Below, piece by piece: positions 1-5,639 of a DNA stretch of 5,886 bases (positions are counted from its first letter, which is position 1; each line of letters opens with the position of its first letter). Source of the DNA: Actinomycetes bacterium (GTDB lineage Bacteria; Actinomycetota; Acidimicrobiia; Acidimicrobiales; RAAP-2); contig JAKCEC010000091.1 of assembly GCA_021841725.1 (NCBI GenBank), positions 1 through 5,886 of the forward strand. The letters are read 5' to 3'. The position numbers were made by a program, and so were the translations under genes. The notes under the pieces were generated by a model, which saw nothing but the letters and a program-made list of their open reading frames with translations, ran no database searches and was not told the origin of the DNA.

Positions 1-1
1 C

Positions 2-1102
2 TGCTTCATCTACCAACTCCCCAAGGGAATGCGACGTTCTCTCTACGTGAAGGACGACGACTTTCGCCTCTCCTTCCTCTACGGTAACTACACCACCCTG
101 ACGCGGTTTACCGAATTCGACCTCGAGCGGGTCATCGACGAACGGCTCTCGCCCCTCTACGTCTCCATCCACACCACGAACCCGGCCCTGCGCGCCGAGA
201 TGTTGCGTAACCCGCGCGGCGCCACGAGCCTGCGTTGGTTGCGCGAACTGCTCAAGGCGGGAATCGAGGTCCACGCGCAGGTGGTCGTGTGCCCCGGGAT
301 CAACGATGGCCCCGAACTCGAGCGGACCCTCCAGGACGTCGTGACCCTCTACCCCGAGCTCCAGACCGTGGCCCTGGTCCCGGTGGGCGTGAGCGACTTC
401 ACCCTGGAAGAGACCATGCGTTCGCACACCGCGCAGGAAGCGCGCGACGTCATCGACCTCGCCGAGAAGTACCGCCGGCTCACCCGCGAACTCTTCGGAC
501 GCGTGAGTGTCTACGCGTCCGATGAGTTCTACCTCGTGGCCGGGCGCGAGCCGCAGCCGGCGGGCGAGTTCGAGTCGCTCGACCAGGCCGAGAACGGCAT
601 CGGACTGGTCGCCGCCTTCCTCGAGAGCTTTCGCGGGCACCGCGACATGGACAAATTGGGGACCGGGTTCTTCCAGTCGGTCGACGGCGCACCGGCGCTG
701 GGCTATCGCGCGCCGCGCACCGGGACCGAGCCGTCGCGCGACCTGCACCACGCGCGCGACGTCGCGCTCTTGACCGGCGAGTACGCGGCGCCCCTCCTAC
801 GCGACCTGCTCGACCGGCACCAGTACGACGACGTCCAGGTGATCACGGTGGCGAACCGCTACTTCGGTGGCAACATCAAGGTGGCCGGTCTCATGACCGG
901 CCAGGACTTGCAACGAGTGCTCGCGGACGTGCCCGCCTCGACCACGTGCCTGCTACCCGACGTCTGTCTCTCCGAGGGGCGTTTCCTCGACGGACTCGGC
1001 CTCGAGGACCTGCCCCGCCCGGTGAACGTCGTTCGCACCACCGGCCAAGATCTGCGCGCCGCCTTAGAGCTCGTGCGCGCGAAAGGACTGGTGCACTCGT
1101 GA
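2..1102 (+). CDS. DUF512 / radical-SAM-type family protein (5' end cut by the window)
   Basis: The reading frame is open from base 2, so the gene begins upstream of the window and the ATG at 29 is internal. That Met is part of the family-typical stretch CFIYQLPKGMRRSLY. The Cys encoded at 2-4 should be the last Cys of the radical-SAM CxxxCxxC cluster motif; the other two would lie upstream with the usual PDZ-like N-terminus. Family hallmarks that follow include KDDDFRLSFLYGN, RLSPLYVSIH, HAQVVVCPGINDG, VPVGVSDF, the SDEFYLVAGREP segment (about residues 175-190 of the fragment) and ENGIGL. The C-terminal DUF512 part has the FGGNIKVAGLMTGQDL motif. The family is named for putative 4Fe-4S, S-adenosylmethionine-dependent enzymes, but no substrate or reaction is established to my knowledge. 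The stop overlaps the der start as GTGA, implying translational coupling. The family call is confident; the function is unknown. Confidence 0.9.
   Translation, partial: CFIYQLPKGMRRSLYVKDDDFRLSFLYGNYTTLTRFTEFDLERVIDERLSPLYVSIHTTNPALRAEMLRNPRGATSLRWLRELLKAGIEVHAQVVVCPGINDGPELERTLQDVVTLYPELQTVALVPVGVSDFTLEETMRSHTAQEARDVIDLAEKYRRLTRELFGRVSVYASDEFYLVAGREPQPAGEFESLDQAENGIGLVAAFLESFRGHRDMDKLGTGFFQSVDGAPALGYRAPRTGTEPSRDLHHARDVALLTGEYAAPLLRDLLDRHQYDDVQVITVANRYFGGNIKVAGLMTGQDLQRVLADVPASTTCLLPDVCLSEGRFLDGLGLEDLPRPVNVVRTTGQDLRAALELVRAKGLVHS
1083..1087 (+). promoter_or_regulatory. Weak ribosome binding site for der
   Basis: AAGGA lies 11 bases upstream of the GTG start at 1099, inside the last codons of the DUF512 gene. 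The spacing is long, so initiation probably relies partly on re-initiation through the overlapping GTGA stop/start. No better Shine-Dalgarno is visible. Confidence 0.4.
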
Positions 1103-2394
1103 AGAAGCCCCAAGTCGTCATCGTCGGTCGTCCCAACGTCGGCAAGAGTTCCCTGGTCAACCGGCTCGCCGCCAAGCGAGTCGCCGTCGTCGAGGAGCAC
1201 CGCGGTGTCACCCGCGACCGCAAGGCGGTGGAGGTGGAGTGGAACGGCGTCGCCTTCGACGTGGTCGACACCGGGGGCTGGCTGGAAGCGGGCGACGACC
1301 TCGAGGAGAAGGTCTCGCGCCAGGCCGACGCCGCCCTCGCCGACGCCGACCTCGTCGTGTTGGTGGTCGACGTCACCACCGGCCTGGTGGACGAGGACGG
1401 CCACGCCGCTCGATGGGCTCTGCGGTCGGGGCGCCCCGTGCTCCTGGTGGTCAACAAGGTCGACGACACCCTGCACGAGGCGAGCAGCTGGGAATTCCTG
1501 AGCCTGGGCGCGGGCGACCCACACTGCATCAGTGCGCTGCACGGTCGCGGGGCGGGCGACCTGCTCGACGAGATCGTGACGCGCCTGGGCGATCGCGCCA
1601 GTGAGAGCCTGATGGACAACATCGAAGAGGACGGCGCCCTGCGCGTGGCCATCGTCGGACGCCCCAACGTCGGCAAGTCCACGTTGTTCAATCAGTTGAT
1701 CGGTGAAGAGCGTTCGGTGGTGCACGACATGCCCGGGACCACGCGCGACGCCATCGACACCGTGGTCGAGACCGACATGGGCCTCATCCGCTTCATTGAC
1801 ACCGCGGGCATGCGCCGGCGCGCGAAGACCGAGGCGGGACTCGAAACCTACGCAGTCCTGCGCAGCCTCGACGCCCTCGACCGCGCCGACATCGCGGTCC
1901 TGGTCATCGACGCCACCGTTGGCGCGACCGGTCAGGACCAACGATTGGCCGAGCGAATCTCCGCGGCGGGCTGCCCCGCGCTGGTGGTGCTCAACAAGTG
2001 GGAGCTCATCGCCACCGAAGACCGTGACAAAGTGCTCGCGTCGGTGGGCGACAAGCTGGCCTTCCTCGGCGACGCGCCGGTGATGAAGACGACCGCCCTC
2101 TCGGGCAAGGGCGTGCACCGCATCCTCCCGGCCCTGACCACGGCGGCGGCGGACTACGTGAAGCGGGTGCCCACGGGAGCTCTCAATCGCGCGATCCGCG
2201 ACTTACAGGTGAAACAGCCCGCCCCGACCGGCAAGATCCGTTACGCCGTGCAGGGGGCGACCGAACCGCCGACCTTCACCCTCTTCGTCGCCGGCAAGCT
2301 GCCCCCGACCTACATGCGCTACGTGGAGCGCTCCCTACGCGAACGCTTCGAGCTGGGCTCGACGCCTATTCGTGTGCGCGTGCGCGTCGAGTAA
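1099..2394 (+). CDS. der: Ribosome-assembly GTPase Der (EngA)
   Basis: Der is an essential double-domain GTPase that acts in the cytoplasm in 50S ribosomal subunit maturation. The 431-residue product has the expected length and layout. The first G domain has a GRPNVGKS P-loop (residues 10-17), DTGG as G3 and NKVD (119-122) as G4. The second has GRPNVGKS (187-194), PGTTRD, DTAGMRRR and NKWE (299-302). The C-terminal KH-like domain ends in LGSTPIRVRVRVE. The G4 of the second domain carries Glu where the canonical motif has Asp (see findings). I chose the GTG at 1099 because the P-loop follows within ten residues, as in other Der proteins, and because it overlaps the upstream stop as GTGA. The frame is open further upstream, but that part is low-complexity Arg/Pro-rich sequence lying over the DUF512 gene. 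The stop overlaps the next start as TAATG. Confidence 0.98.
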   Translation: MKKPQVVIVGRPNVGKSSLVNRLAAKRVAVVEEHRGVTRDRKAVEVEWNGVAFDVVDTGGWLEAGDDLEEKVSRQADAALADADLVVLVVDVTTGLVDEDGHAARWALRSGRPVLLVVNKVDDTLHEASSWEFLSLGAGDPHCISALHGRGAGDLLDEIVTRLGDRASESLMDNIEEDGALRVAIVGRPNVGKSTLFNQLIGEERSVVHDMPGTTRDAIDTVVETDMGLIRFIDTAGMRRRAKTEAGLETYAVLRSLDALDRADIAVLVIDATVGATGQDQRLAERISAAGCPALVVLNKWELIATEDRDKVLASVGDKLAFLGDAPVMKTTALSGKGVHRILPALTTAAADYVKRVPTGALNRAIRDLQVKQPAPTGKIRYAVQGATEPPTFTLFVAGKLPPTYMRYVERSLRERFELGSTPIRVRVRVE

Positions 2395-2576
2395 TGACCA
2401 AGTGGTGCACGACGTGTGACCGTCCCGTCGACGGCGATACCTGCGAGGTGTGCGGTGCGTCGCTCCAGGAGGCGCCGCGTGAACCGGTGCCCCTGAAGTG
2501 GAAGTTCTTCATCGTCGTCACGGTCATCTACCTCATCTGGCGTCTCTATCAGTTAATTTCGTGGTTGATGCACTGA
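2394..2576 (+). CDS. Small zinc-ribbon protein with one C-terminal membrane helix
   Basis: This 60-residue protein is not one I can name. Residues 5-20 form a zinc-ribbon-like knuckle pair, CTTC (5-8) and CEVC (17-20), separated by eight residues. A short Pro/Glu-rich linker follows, then a hydrophobic segment at about residues 38-57 (FFIVVTVIYLIWRLYQLISW) preceded by KWK, which would favour a cytoplasmic N-terminus. It ends almost directly after the helix. The start ATG overlaps the der stop as TAATG, so it is probably translated by coupling to der, and it is followed 16 bases later by the gamma-CA-like gene. The sequence shows a metal-binding, membrane-anchored micro-protein. A structural or adaptor role is only a guess. 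That it is a real gene is supported by the tight spacing on both sides and the coherent domain pattern. Confidence 0.8.
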   Translation: MTKWCTTCDRPVDGDTCEVCGASLQEAPREPVPLKWKFFIVVTVIYLIWRLYQLISWLMH

Positions 2577-2582
2577 ACCCTT

Positions 2583-2587
2583 GGAGG
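2583..2587 (+). promoter_or_regulatory. Ribosome binding site deciding the gamma-CA start
   Basis: GGAGG stands five bases before the ATG at 2593. An in-frame TTG at 2581 precedes it and would put the Shine-Dalgarno inside the coding sequence, so the ATG is the better start. Confidence 0.8.
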
Positions 2588-2592
2588 TCACC

Positions 2593-3117
2593 ATGCCCAT
2601 CTACGCCCTAGCGGACCGCGTCCCCACCATTCACCCCGACGCCTTCGTCCACCCCGACGCCGTGGTCATCGGCGACGTGCGCATCGGCGCCGACTCCTCA
2701 ATCTGGCCCGGGGCCGTTCTGCGCGGCGACTACGGGACGATTATCGTCGGGGCGCGCACGTCGATCCAGGACGGCGCCGTCGTGCACGCCATCGCGGACT
2801 ACCCCACGGTCATCGGCAACGACTGCGTGGTCGGACACATCGCGCACCTGGAGGGCTGCGTCGTGCACGACCGCAGTCTGATCGGCAGCGGATCGATCGT
2901 GCTCCACGAAGTGGTCGTCGAGAGCGGCGCCACGATCGGCGCGGGCGCCGTCGTACGCAATCGCACCCACGTGCCCGCGAACGCCCTCGTCGTCGGGGTG
3001 CCGGGTCAGATCCGTCCCGACGCGAGTTCGCCCGCCGACATCGTGGCCAACGCCGCGATGTACGTGCAGAACGCTCGCCGCTACAAGAGTGAGTTGCGTT
3101 TGTTCGACGCCCCCTAG
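2593..3117 (+). CDS. Gamma-carbonic-anhydrase-like left-handed beta-helix protein
   Basis: The 174-residue product is a hexapeptide-repeat protein of the gamma carbonic anhydrase (Cam/YrdA/CaiE-like) family. Such proteins form trimeric left-handed beta-helices with metal sites between subunits. Repeats run from about residue 12 to 145, with a C-terminal helix (about 148-170) as usual. Family residues present include R44-G-D46, Q59-D60, H65 and H82. The canonical third zinc ligand, five residues after the second His, is Glu87 here, while a His lies at 85 (GHIAHLEGC). Hydration of carbon dioxide is therefore not assured; many family members have no proven activity. The ATG at 2593 has a GGAGG five bases upstream. 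It is probably co-transcribed with der and the zinc-ribbon gene. Its TAG stop overlaps the trpD stop of the opposite strand. The family is certain, the enzymatic activity uncertain. Confidence 0.92.
   Translation: MPIYALADRVPTIHPDAFVHPDAVVIGDVRIGADSSIWPGAVLRGDYGTIIVGARTSIQDGAVVHAIADYPTVIGNDCVVGHIAHLEGCVVHDRSLIGSGSIVLHEVVVESGATIGAGAVVRNRTHVPANALVVGVPGQIRPDASSPADIVANAAMYVQNARRYKSELRLFDAP
3114..3117. other. CTAG palindrome holding both convergent stop codons
   Basis: The gamma-CA gene stops at TAG 3115-3117 on the plus strand, and trpD stops at TAG 3116-3114 on the minus strand. The two stops share three bases of one CTAG. There is no intergenic terminator between the genes; any terminator must lie inside the opposing gene. 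A 7-base direct repeat, GTTCGAC (3102-3108 and 3120-3126), flanks the junction and may be chance. Confidence 0.9.
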
Positions 3118-4133
3118 GAGTTCGACACCGCGACCAGACGCTCGAGGGCGGCGCCCGCGCGGCCACTCACCACGCTCTCGTGCGCCTGGGCGAATCCCTC
3201 CGCCAGGGTCGACGCGCGTCCCGCGACCATCAGCGCCAGCCCCGCGTTGGCGCAGGCGACGTCCATCACCGCGCCCTCCCGGCCGGCCAGGAAGGCGCGC
3301 ACCACGGCCACGTTGTCCTGCGTCGCACCCCCGCGGATGTCCGCCGCCGTGTGGCGTCGACCGAGGTCGGCGCCGGCGTCGATCTCACTGAGGGACACGT
3401 CGGCGGGGGTGACCCGGATGAGCGACGAGACGGTGCCCAGCGACAGCTCGTCGAGTCCGTCGTGCCCGTGCACCAGCACGGCGTGGGTGGGGTGACGCGC
3501 CTGCACGACCCGCGCCATCGGGTCCAGGAGGTGCGCTTGCGCCACGCCGATGAGGCTGCGGGTCACCCGCGCGGGGTTGGCCAGCGGACCCAGGACGTTG
3601 AAGATGGTCCGAAAGCTCAGCGCGCGGCGGATGGGCGCCAGGTAGCCGAGCGCGTGGTGGTAGGTGGGCGCGAAGAGGAAGGCGATCGACGCCTCCTCGA
3701 GGGAGGTGGCGACCACCTGGGGTGAGACGTCGAGGCGGACCCCCAACGCCTCGAGGACGTCGGCGGAGCCCACGGATGAGGACGCCGCGCGGTTGCCGTG
3801 CTTGGCCACCGGTACGCCGCACCCGGCCACCGCCAGGGAGGCCATGGTGGAGATGTTCACGGTGTGCAGCTGGTCGCCCCCCGTCCCCACGATGTCGATG
3901 GCGTCGGCGCTGACGCGCAGCGAGGTCGCGGCGTCGAGCATGGCGTCCACGAAGCCGGTCATCTCGTCCACCGTCTCGCCCTTGCACGTCAGGGCGGTCA
4001 AGAAGCTCGCGATGAGGACGCCGTCCACCCGGCCCGCCAGAATCTCGGCGAGCGCGTCGCGGGCGGCGGAACGCTCGAAGTCGGTTCCGCGTATCAGGGG
4101 CTGGAGCACGTCGTGGGCGAAGGAGTGCGACAC
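3114..4133 (-). CDS. trpD: Anthranilate phosphoribosyltransferase
   Basis: TrpD transfers phosphoribose from PRPP to anthranilate, the second step of tryptophan synthesis, in the cytoplasm. The 339-residue product is of normal family length. It has the small N-terminal helical domain (to about residue 75), the PRPP-binding GTGGD loop (83-87), NIST (93-96), KHGNR (111-115), the GSADVLEALG segment, the FNVLGPLANP motif (178-187) and the magnesium-binding Asp-Glu pair (D228-E229) in HGHDGLDEL. After GTGGD the residue is Gln rather than the commoner Gly. I chose the GTG at 4133 because GAGAGG lies six bases upstream and homologues begin close to this point. The frame stays open to 4331, but that extension is Arg-rich and lies over the start of trpC. 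The gene diverges from trpCFB and converges on the gamma-CA gene. Confidence 0.96.
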   Translation of the reverse strand: MSHSFAHDVLQPLIRGTDFERSAARDALAEILAGRVDGVLIASFLTALTCKGETVDEMTGFVDAMLDAATSLRVSADAIDIVGTGGDQLHTVNISTMASLAVAGCGVPVAKHGNRAASSSVGSADVLEALGVRLDVSPQVVATSLEEASIAFLFAPTYHHALGYLAPIRRALSFRTIFNVLGPLANPARVTRSLIGVAQAHLLDPMARVVQARHPTHAVLVHGHDGLDELSLGTVSSLIRVTPADVSLSEIDAGADLGRRHTAADIRGGATQDNVAVVRAFLAGREGAVMDVACANAGLALMVAGRASTLAEGFAQAHESVVSGRAGAALERLVAVSNS

Positions 4134-4139
4134 TCTCGT

Positions 4140-4145
4140 CCTCTC
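4140..4145 (-). promoter_or_regulatory. Ribosome binding site of trpD
   Basis: Read on the minus strand, GAGAGG lies six bases before the GTG at 4133. It fixes the trpD start and argues against the longer open frame. Confidence 0.65.
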
Positions 4146-4160
4146 ATTGAAGTTGCCGTC

Positions 4161-4166
4161 TAAGTT
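4161..4166 (-). promoter_or_regulatory. Candidate -10 box for trpD
   Basis: On the minus strand TAACTT fits the TAnnnT form of sigma-70-like -10 boxes. It would start transcription near 4154, leaving a leader of about 21 bases that contains the GAGAGG site. The -35 region (around TCGAGA, 4185-4190) is a poor match, so this is tentative. Confidence 0.35.
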
Positions 4167-4195
4167 ACCCCGGAGTTCGTCGCGGTCTCGAGAAC

Positions 4196-4201
4196 TACGA
4201 T
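4196..4201 (+). promoter_or_regulatory. Candidate -10 box for trpCFB, giving a leaderless start
   Basis: TACGAT fits TAnnnT and ends six bases before the ATG at 4208. At the usual spacing, transcription would begin at or next to that ATG, so the mRNA would have no leader. This agrees with the lack of any Shine-Dalgarno upstream of trpC. The -35 match is weak. Confidence 0.4.
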
Positions 4202-4207
4202 GAAGTG

Positions 4208-5008
4208 ATGGCCGGCACCTACCTCGACGCGATCGAGTCGTTCCACCGGAGCCGTGCGGCGGGTGACACGCGCGACTGGCGCCAGCGGCGCGCGAGCGTC
4301 CACTACGACGGGCCGCGCCTCGAGGACGCACTGGGGCGCGACGCGGGTCCTCACGTCAAAGTCATCGCCGAGATCAAACGGCGTTCGCCCTCCAAGGGGT
4401 GGCTGGGTCAACACCTCGACGCCGCCCACGTGGCCCAGGAATACCAAGCCGGGGGAGCCGCCGCCATCTCGGTACTGACCGACGAAGCCCACTTCGCGGG
4501 GTCGCGCGCCGACCTCGAAGCCGTCGGGGGGGCGGTGAGCGTCCCCCTCCTGCGCAAGGACTTCACCGTGTGCGAGAACGACGTCGTGGACGCGGCCGAA
4601 ATGGGCGCCAGCGGCGTCTTGCTCATCGCGGCCATCCTCACCCCCCGCGAAGTGAGCGACCTGGTGCGCCTCGCGCTCGAGATCGGCCTGAGTCCGCTCG
4701 TCGAGGTCCACGACGCGCGCGAGGCCGACGTCGCGCTGGCCAGTGGTGCGCGTCTCATCGGCGTGAATCAGCGCGACCTGCGAACCTTTGAGGTCCACCC
4801 CGAGCACGCGGCCGCGATCATCGCCGACCTTCCGGGCGAGGTGATCCGCGTCGCGGAGTCCGGTCTGCGTACCGTCGCGGACGTGCGCCGCGCCGCGAGC
4901 GCGGGTTTCGACGCGGTGCTCGTGGGCGAGGTCTTCGTCACCGCCGACGACCCGCGACGTAGCGTCGAAGAGTTCGCCACGGTCACCCTGGGACCCGTCC
5001 GTGGCTGA
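4208..5008 (+). CDS. trpC: Indole-3-glycerol-phosphate synthase
   Basis: TrpC converts carboxyphenylamino-deoxyribulose phosphate to indole-3-glycerol phosphate with loss of carbon dioxide and water. The 266-residue product is a typical single-domain TIM barrel. Catalytic and binding residues expected for the family are visible: E55 and K57 in AEIKRRSPSKG (54-64), K117 in LLRKDF, E166 in LVEVH, N187 in GVNQRDL, and E217-S218 in AESG. The phosphate-binding GE of VLVGE follows. The N-terminus MAGTYLDAI matches the usual TrpC start. A GTG directly before the ATG (4205) is an equally in-frame alternative. No ribosome site precedes either, but a TAnnnT box lies just upstream, favouring a leaderless ATG. 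It leads a trpC-trpF-trpB run and overlaps trpF by eight bases in a different frame. Confidence 0.97.
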   Translation: MAGTYLDAIESFHRSRAAGDTRDWRQRRASVHYDGPRLEDALGRDAGPHVKVIAEIKRRSPSKGWLGQHLDAAHVAQEYQAGGAAAISVLTDEAHFAGSRADLEAVGGAVSVPLLRKDFTVCENDVVDAAEMGASGVLLIAAILTPREVSDLVRLALEIGLSPLVEVHDAREADVALASGARLIGVNQRDLRTFEVHPEHAAAIIADLPGEVIRVAESGLRTVADVRRAASAGFDAVLVGEVFVTADDPRRSVEEFATVTLGPVRG

Positions 5009-5639
5009 CCTCGTGGTGCCGCGCGTGAAGATTTGTGGCGTCACGTCGCTGGCCGACGCGCGGGTGGTGGCCGACGCCGGGGCCGACGCCATCGGTCTGA
5101 TCTACGCGGCCTCGGTGCGTCAGGTCCTCAGTGACGCGGCCTACGACATCGTCGCACGCTACGGCGAGGACCTGTGGTGCGTCGGCGTCTTTCGTAACCA
5201 GGAGGACCACGAGATCGTGCGCATCGTGGAGCGTGACCGTCTGCGGGCGGTCCAGCTGCACGATCCGGCCAGCGAGGCGCTGCTCGACGCCCTGGCCGCG
5301 CGCGACGTCCTCGTCGTGCGCGCCCTCACCGTGCACGCGCCCACCCTGAACGCGCGCGAACGGGCCGACGTCGTCGCCGTCGTCATCGACAGCGCCCAAC
5401 CCGGCAGCGGGGTGGCGAACGACTGGGCCGCCGTGGCGTCCCTGACCTTCGAGGTCCCGGTCCTGATCGCGGGGGGCCTCACCCCCGATAACGTGGAGCA
5501 CGCGATCGACCTCGCGCGCCCCTGGGGCGTCGACGTCGCCTCGGGTGTGGAATTGACCCACGGGGTCAAGGACCGCACGAAGGTCACTACTTTTGTCACG
5601 CGGGCCCGCGGGGCCCTTTCCCGGAGAGGTGCGCAGTGA
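5001..5639 (+). CDS. trpF: Phosphoribosylanthranilate isomerase
   Basis: TrpF isomerises phosphoribosyl-anthranilate to the substrate of TrpC. The 212-residue product is a standard-length TIM barrel. The catalytic Cys is C12 in VKICG. The catalytic Asp is D130 in VVIDSAQPGSG. AGGLTPDNV, VDVASGVEL and GVKD at the C-terminus are the phosphate-binding and closing motifs. Two motif positions vary: VQLHD has Asp where Gly is common, and PGSG replaces GGTG after the catalytic Asp. Neither removes a catalytic residue. The GTG start at 5001 lies eight bases inside the end of trpC, and only a weak GGGAC precedes it, so translation is probably coupled. The stop overlaps the trpB start as GTGA. A separate trpF is notable for a high-GC actinobacterium, because several such lineages use the bifunctional PriA instead. 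Confidence 0.95.
   Translation: MADLVVPRVKICGVTSLADARVVADAGADAIGLIYAASVRQVLSDAAYDIVARYGEDLWCVGVFRNQEDHEIVRIVERDRLRAVQLHDPASEALLDALAARDVLVVRALTVHAPTLNARERADVVAVVIDSAQPGSGVANDWAAVASLTFEVPVLIAGGLTPDNVEHAIDLARPWGVDVASGVELTHGVKDRTKVTTFVTRARGALSRRGAQ
5602..5616 (+). other. GC-rich inverted repeat at the trpF/trpB junction
   Basis: GGGCCC (5602-5607) and GGGCCC (5611-5616) are separated by GCG and followed by TTTC. They could pair as a six-base stem with a three-base loop, seven bases before the trpB ribosome site. A 12-base perfect palindrome, CGCGGGCCCGCG (5599-5610), overlaps it. It lies inside trpF coding sequence, and such repeats arise by chance in DNA this GC-rich, so a function is only possible. 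Confidence 0.35.
5623..5629 (+). promoter_or_regulatory. Ribosome binding site of trpB
   Basis: GGAGAGG lies six bases before the GTG at 5636 and is one of the clearest ribosome sites in the window. It fixes the trpB start despite the GTGA overlap with trpF. Confidence 0.75.

Larger units (their letters stand above)
4134..4207. promoter_or_regulatory. Divergent trpD / trpCFB promoter region
   Basis: This 74-base gap between the divergent starts is the only sizeable non-coding stretch in the window and must hold the promoters of both units if they start here. It is visibly less GC-rich than the genes. It contains candidate -10 hexamers for each direction and an 8-base perfect palindrome, TCTCGAGA (4186-4193), that could be an operator. 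I see no leader peptide rich in Trp codons, no attenuator hairpin and no T-box-sized leader. Strong -35 matches are absent in both directions. Confidence 0.6.

Noticed and set aside
29..31. ATG as the start of the DUF512 gene
   Set aside because: The codons before it (CFIYQLPKG) are family-conserved, so the gene continues upstream of the window.
946..1098. Upstream in-frame extension of der
   Set aside because: It is Arg/Pro-rich translation of sequence that codes for the DUF512 C-terminus in another frame. Der normally starts just before its first P-loop, as with the GTG at 1099.
859..2118. Long open frame of 419 codons on the minus strand across the end of the DUF512 gene and der
   Set aside because: It is antisense to two clear conserved genes, its translation is rich in His, Val, Asp, Gly and Arg with no recognisable domain, and long antisense frames are expected in DNA this GC-rich.
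2581..2583. TTG as the start of the gamma-CA gene
   Set aside because: It would place the GGAGG ribosome site inside the gene. The ATG at 2593 gives ideal spacing and the usual N-terminus.
4134..4207. Attenuator leader peptide or T-box for trp genes
   Set aside because: The gap is too short, contains no run of Trp codons and has no terminator hairpin with a U-tract.
4134..4331. Upstream in-frame extension of trpD
   Set aside because: It is Arg-rich, unlike TrpD, and overlaps the start of trpC. The GTG at 4133 has its own ribosome site.
4160..5092. 310-codon minus-strand open frame over trpC and the start of trpF
   Set aside because: It mirrors the codon pattern of trpC, shows no motif, and would cover the trpD promoter and the trpC start.
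4983..5561. 192-codon minus-strand open frame over trpF
   Set aside because: It is antisense to a gene with an intact active site and has a low-complexity composition without a domain.
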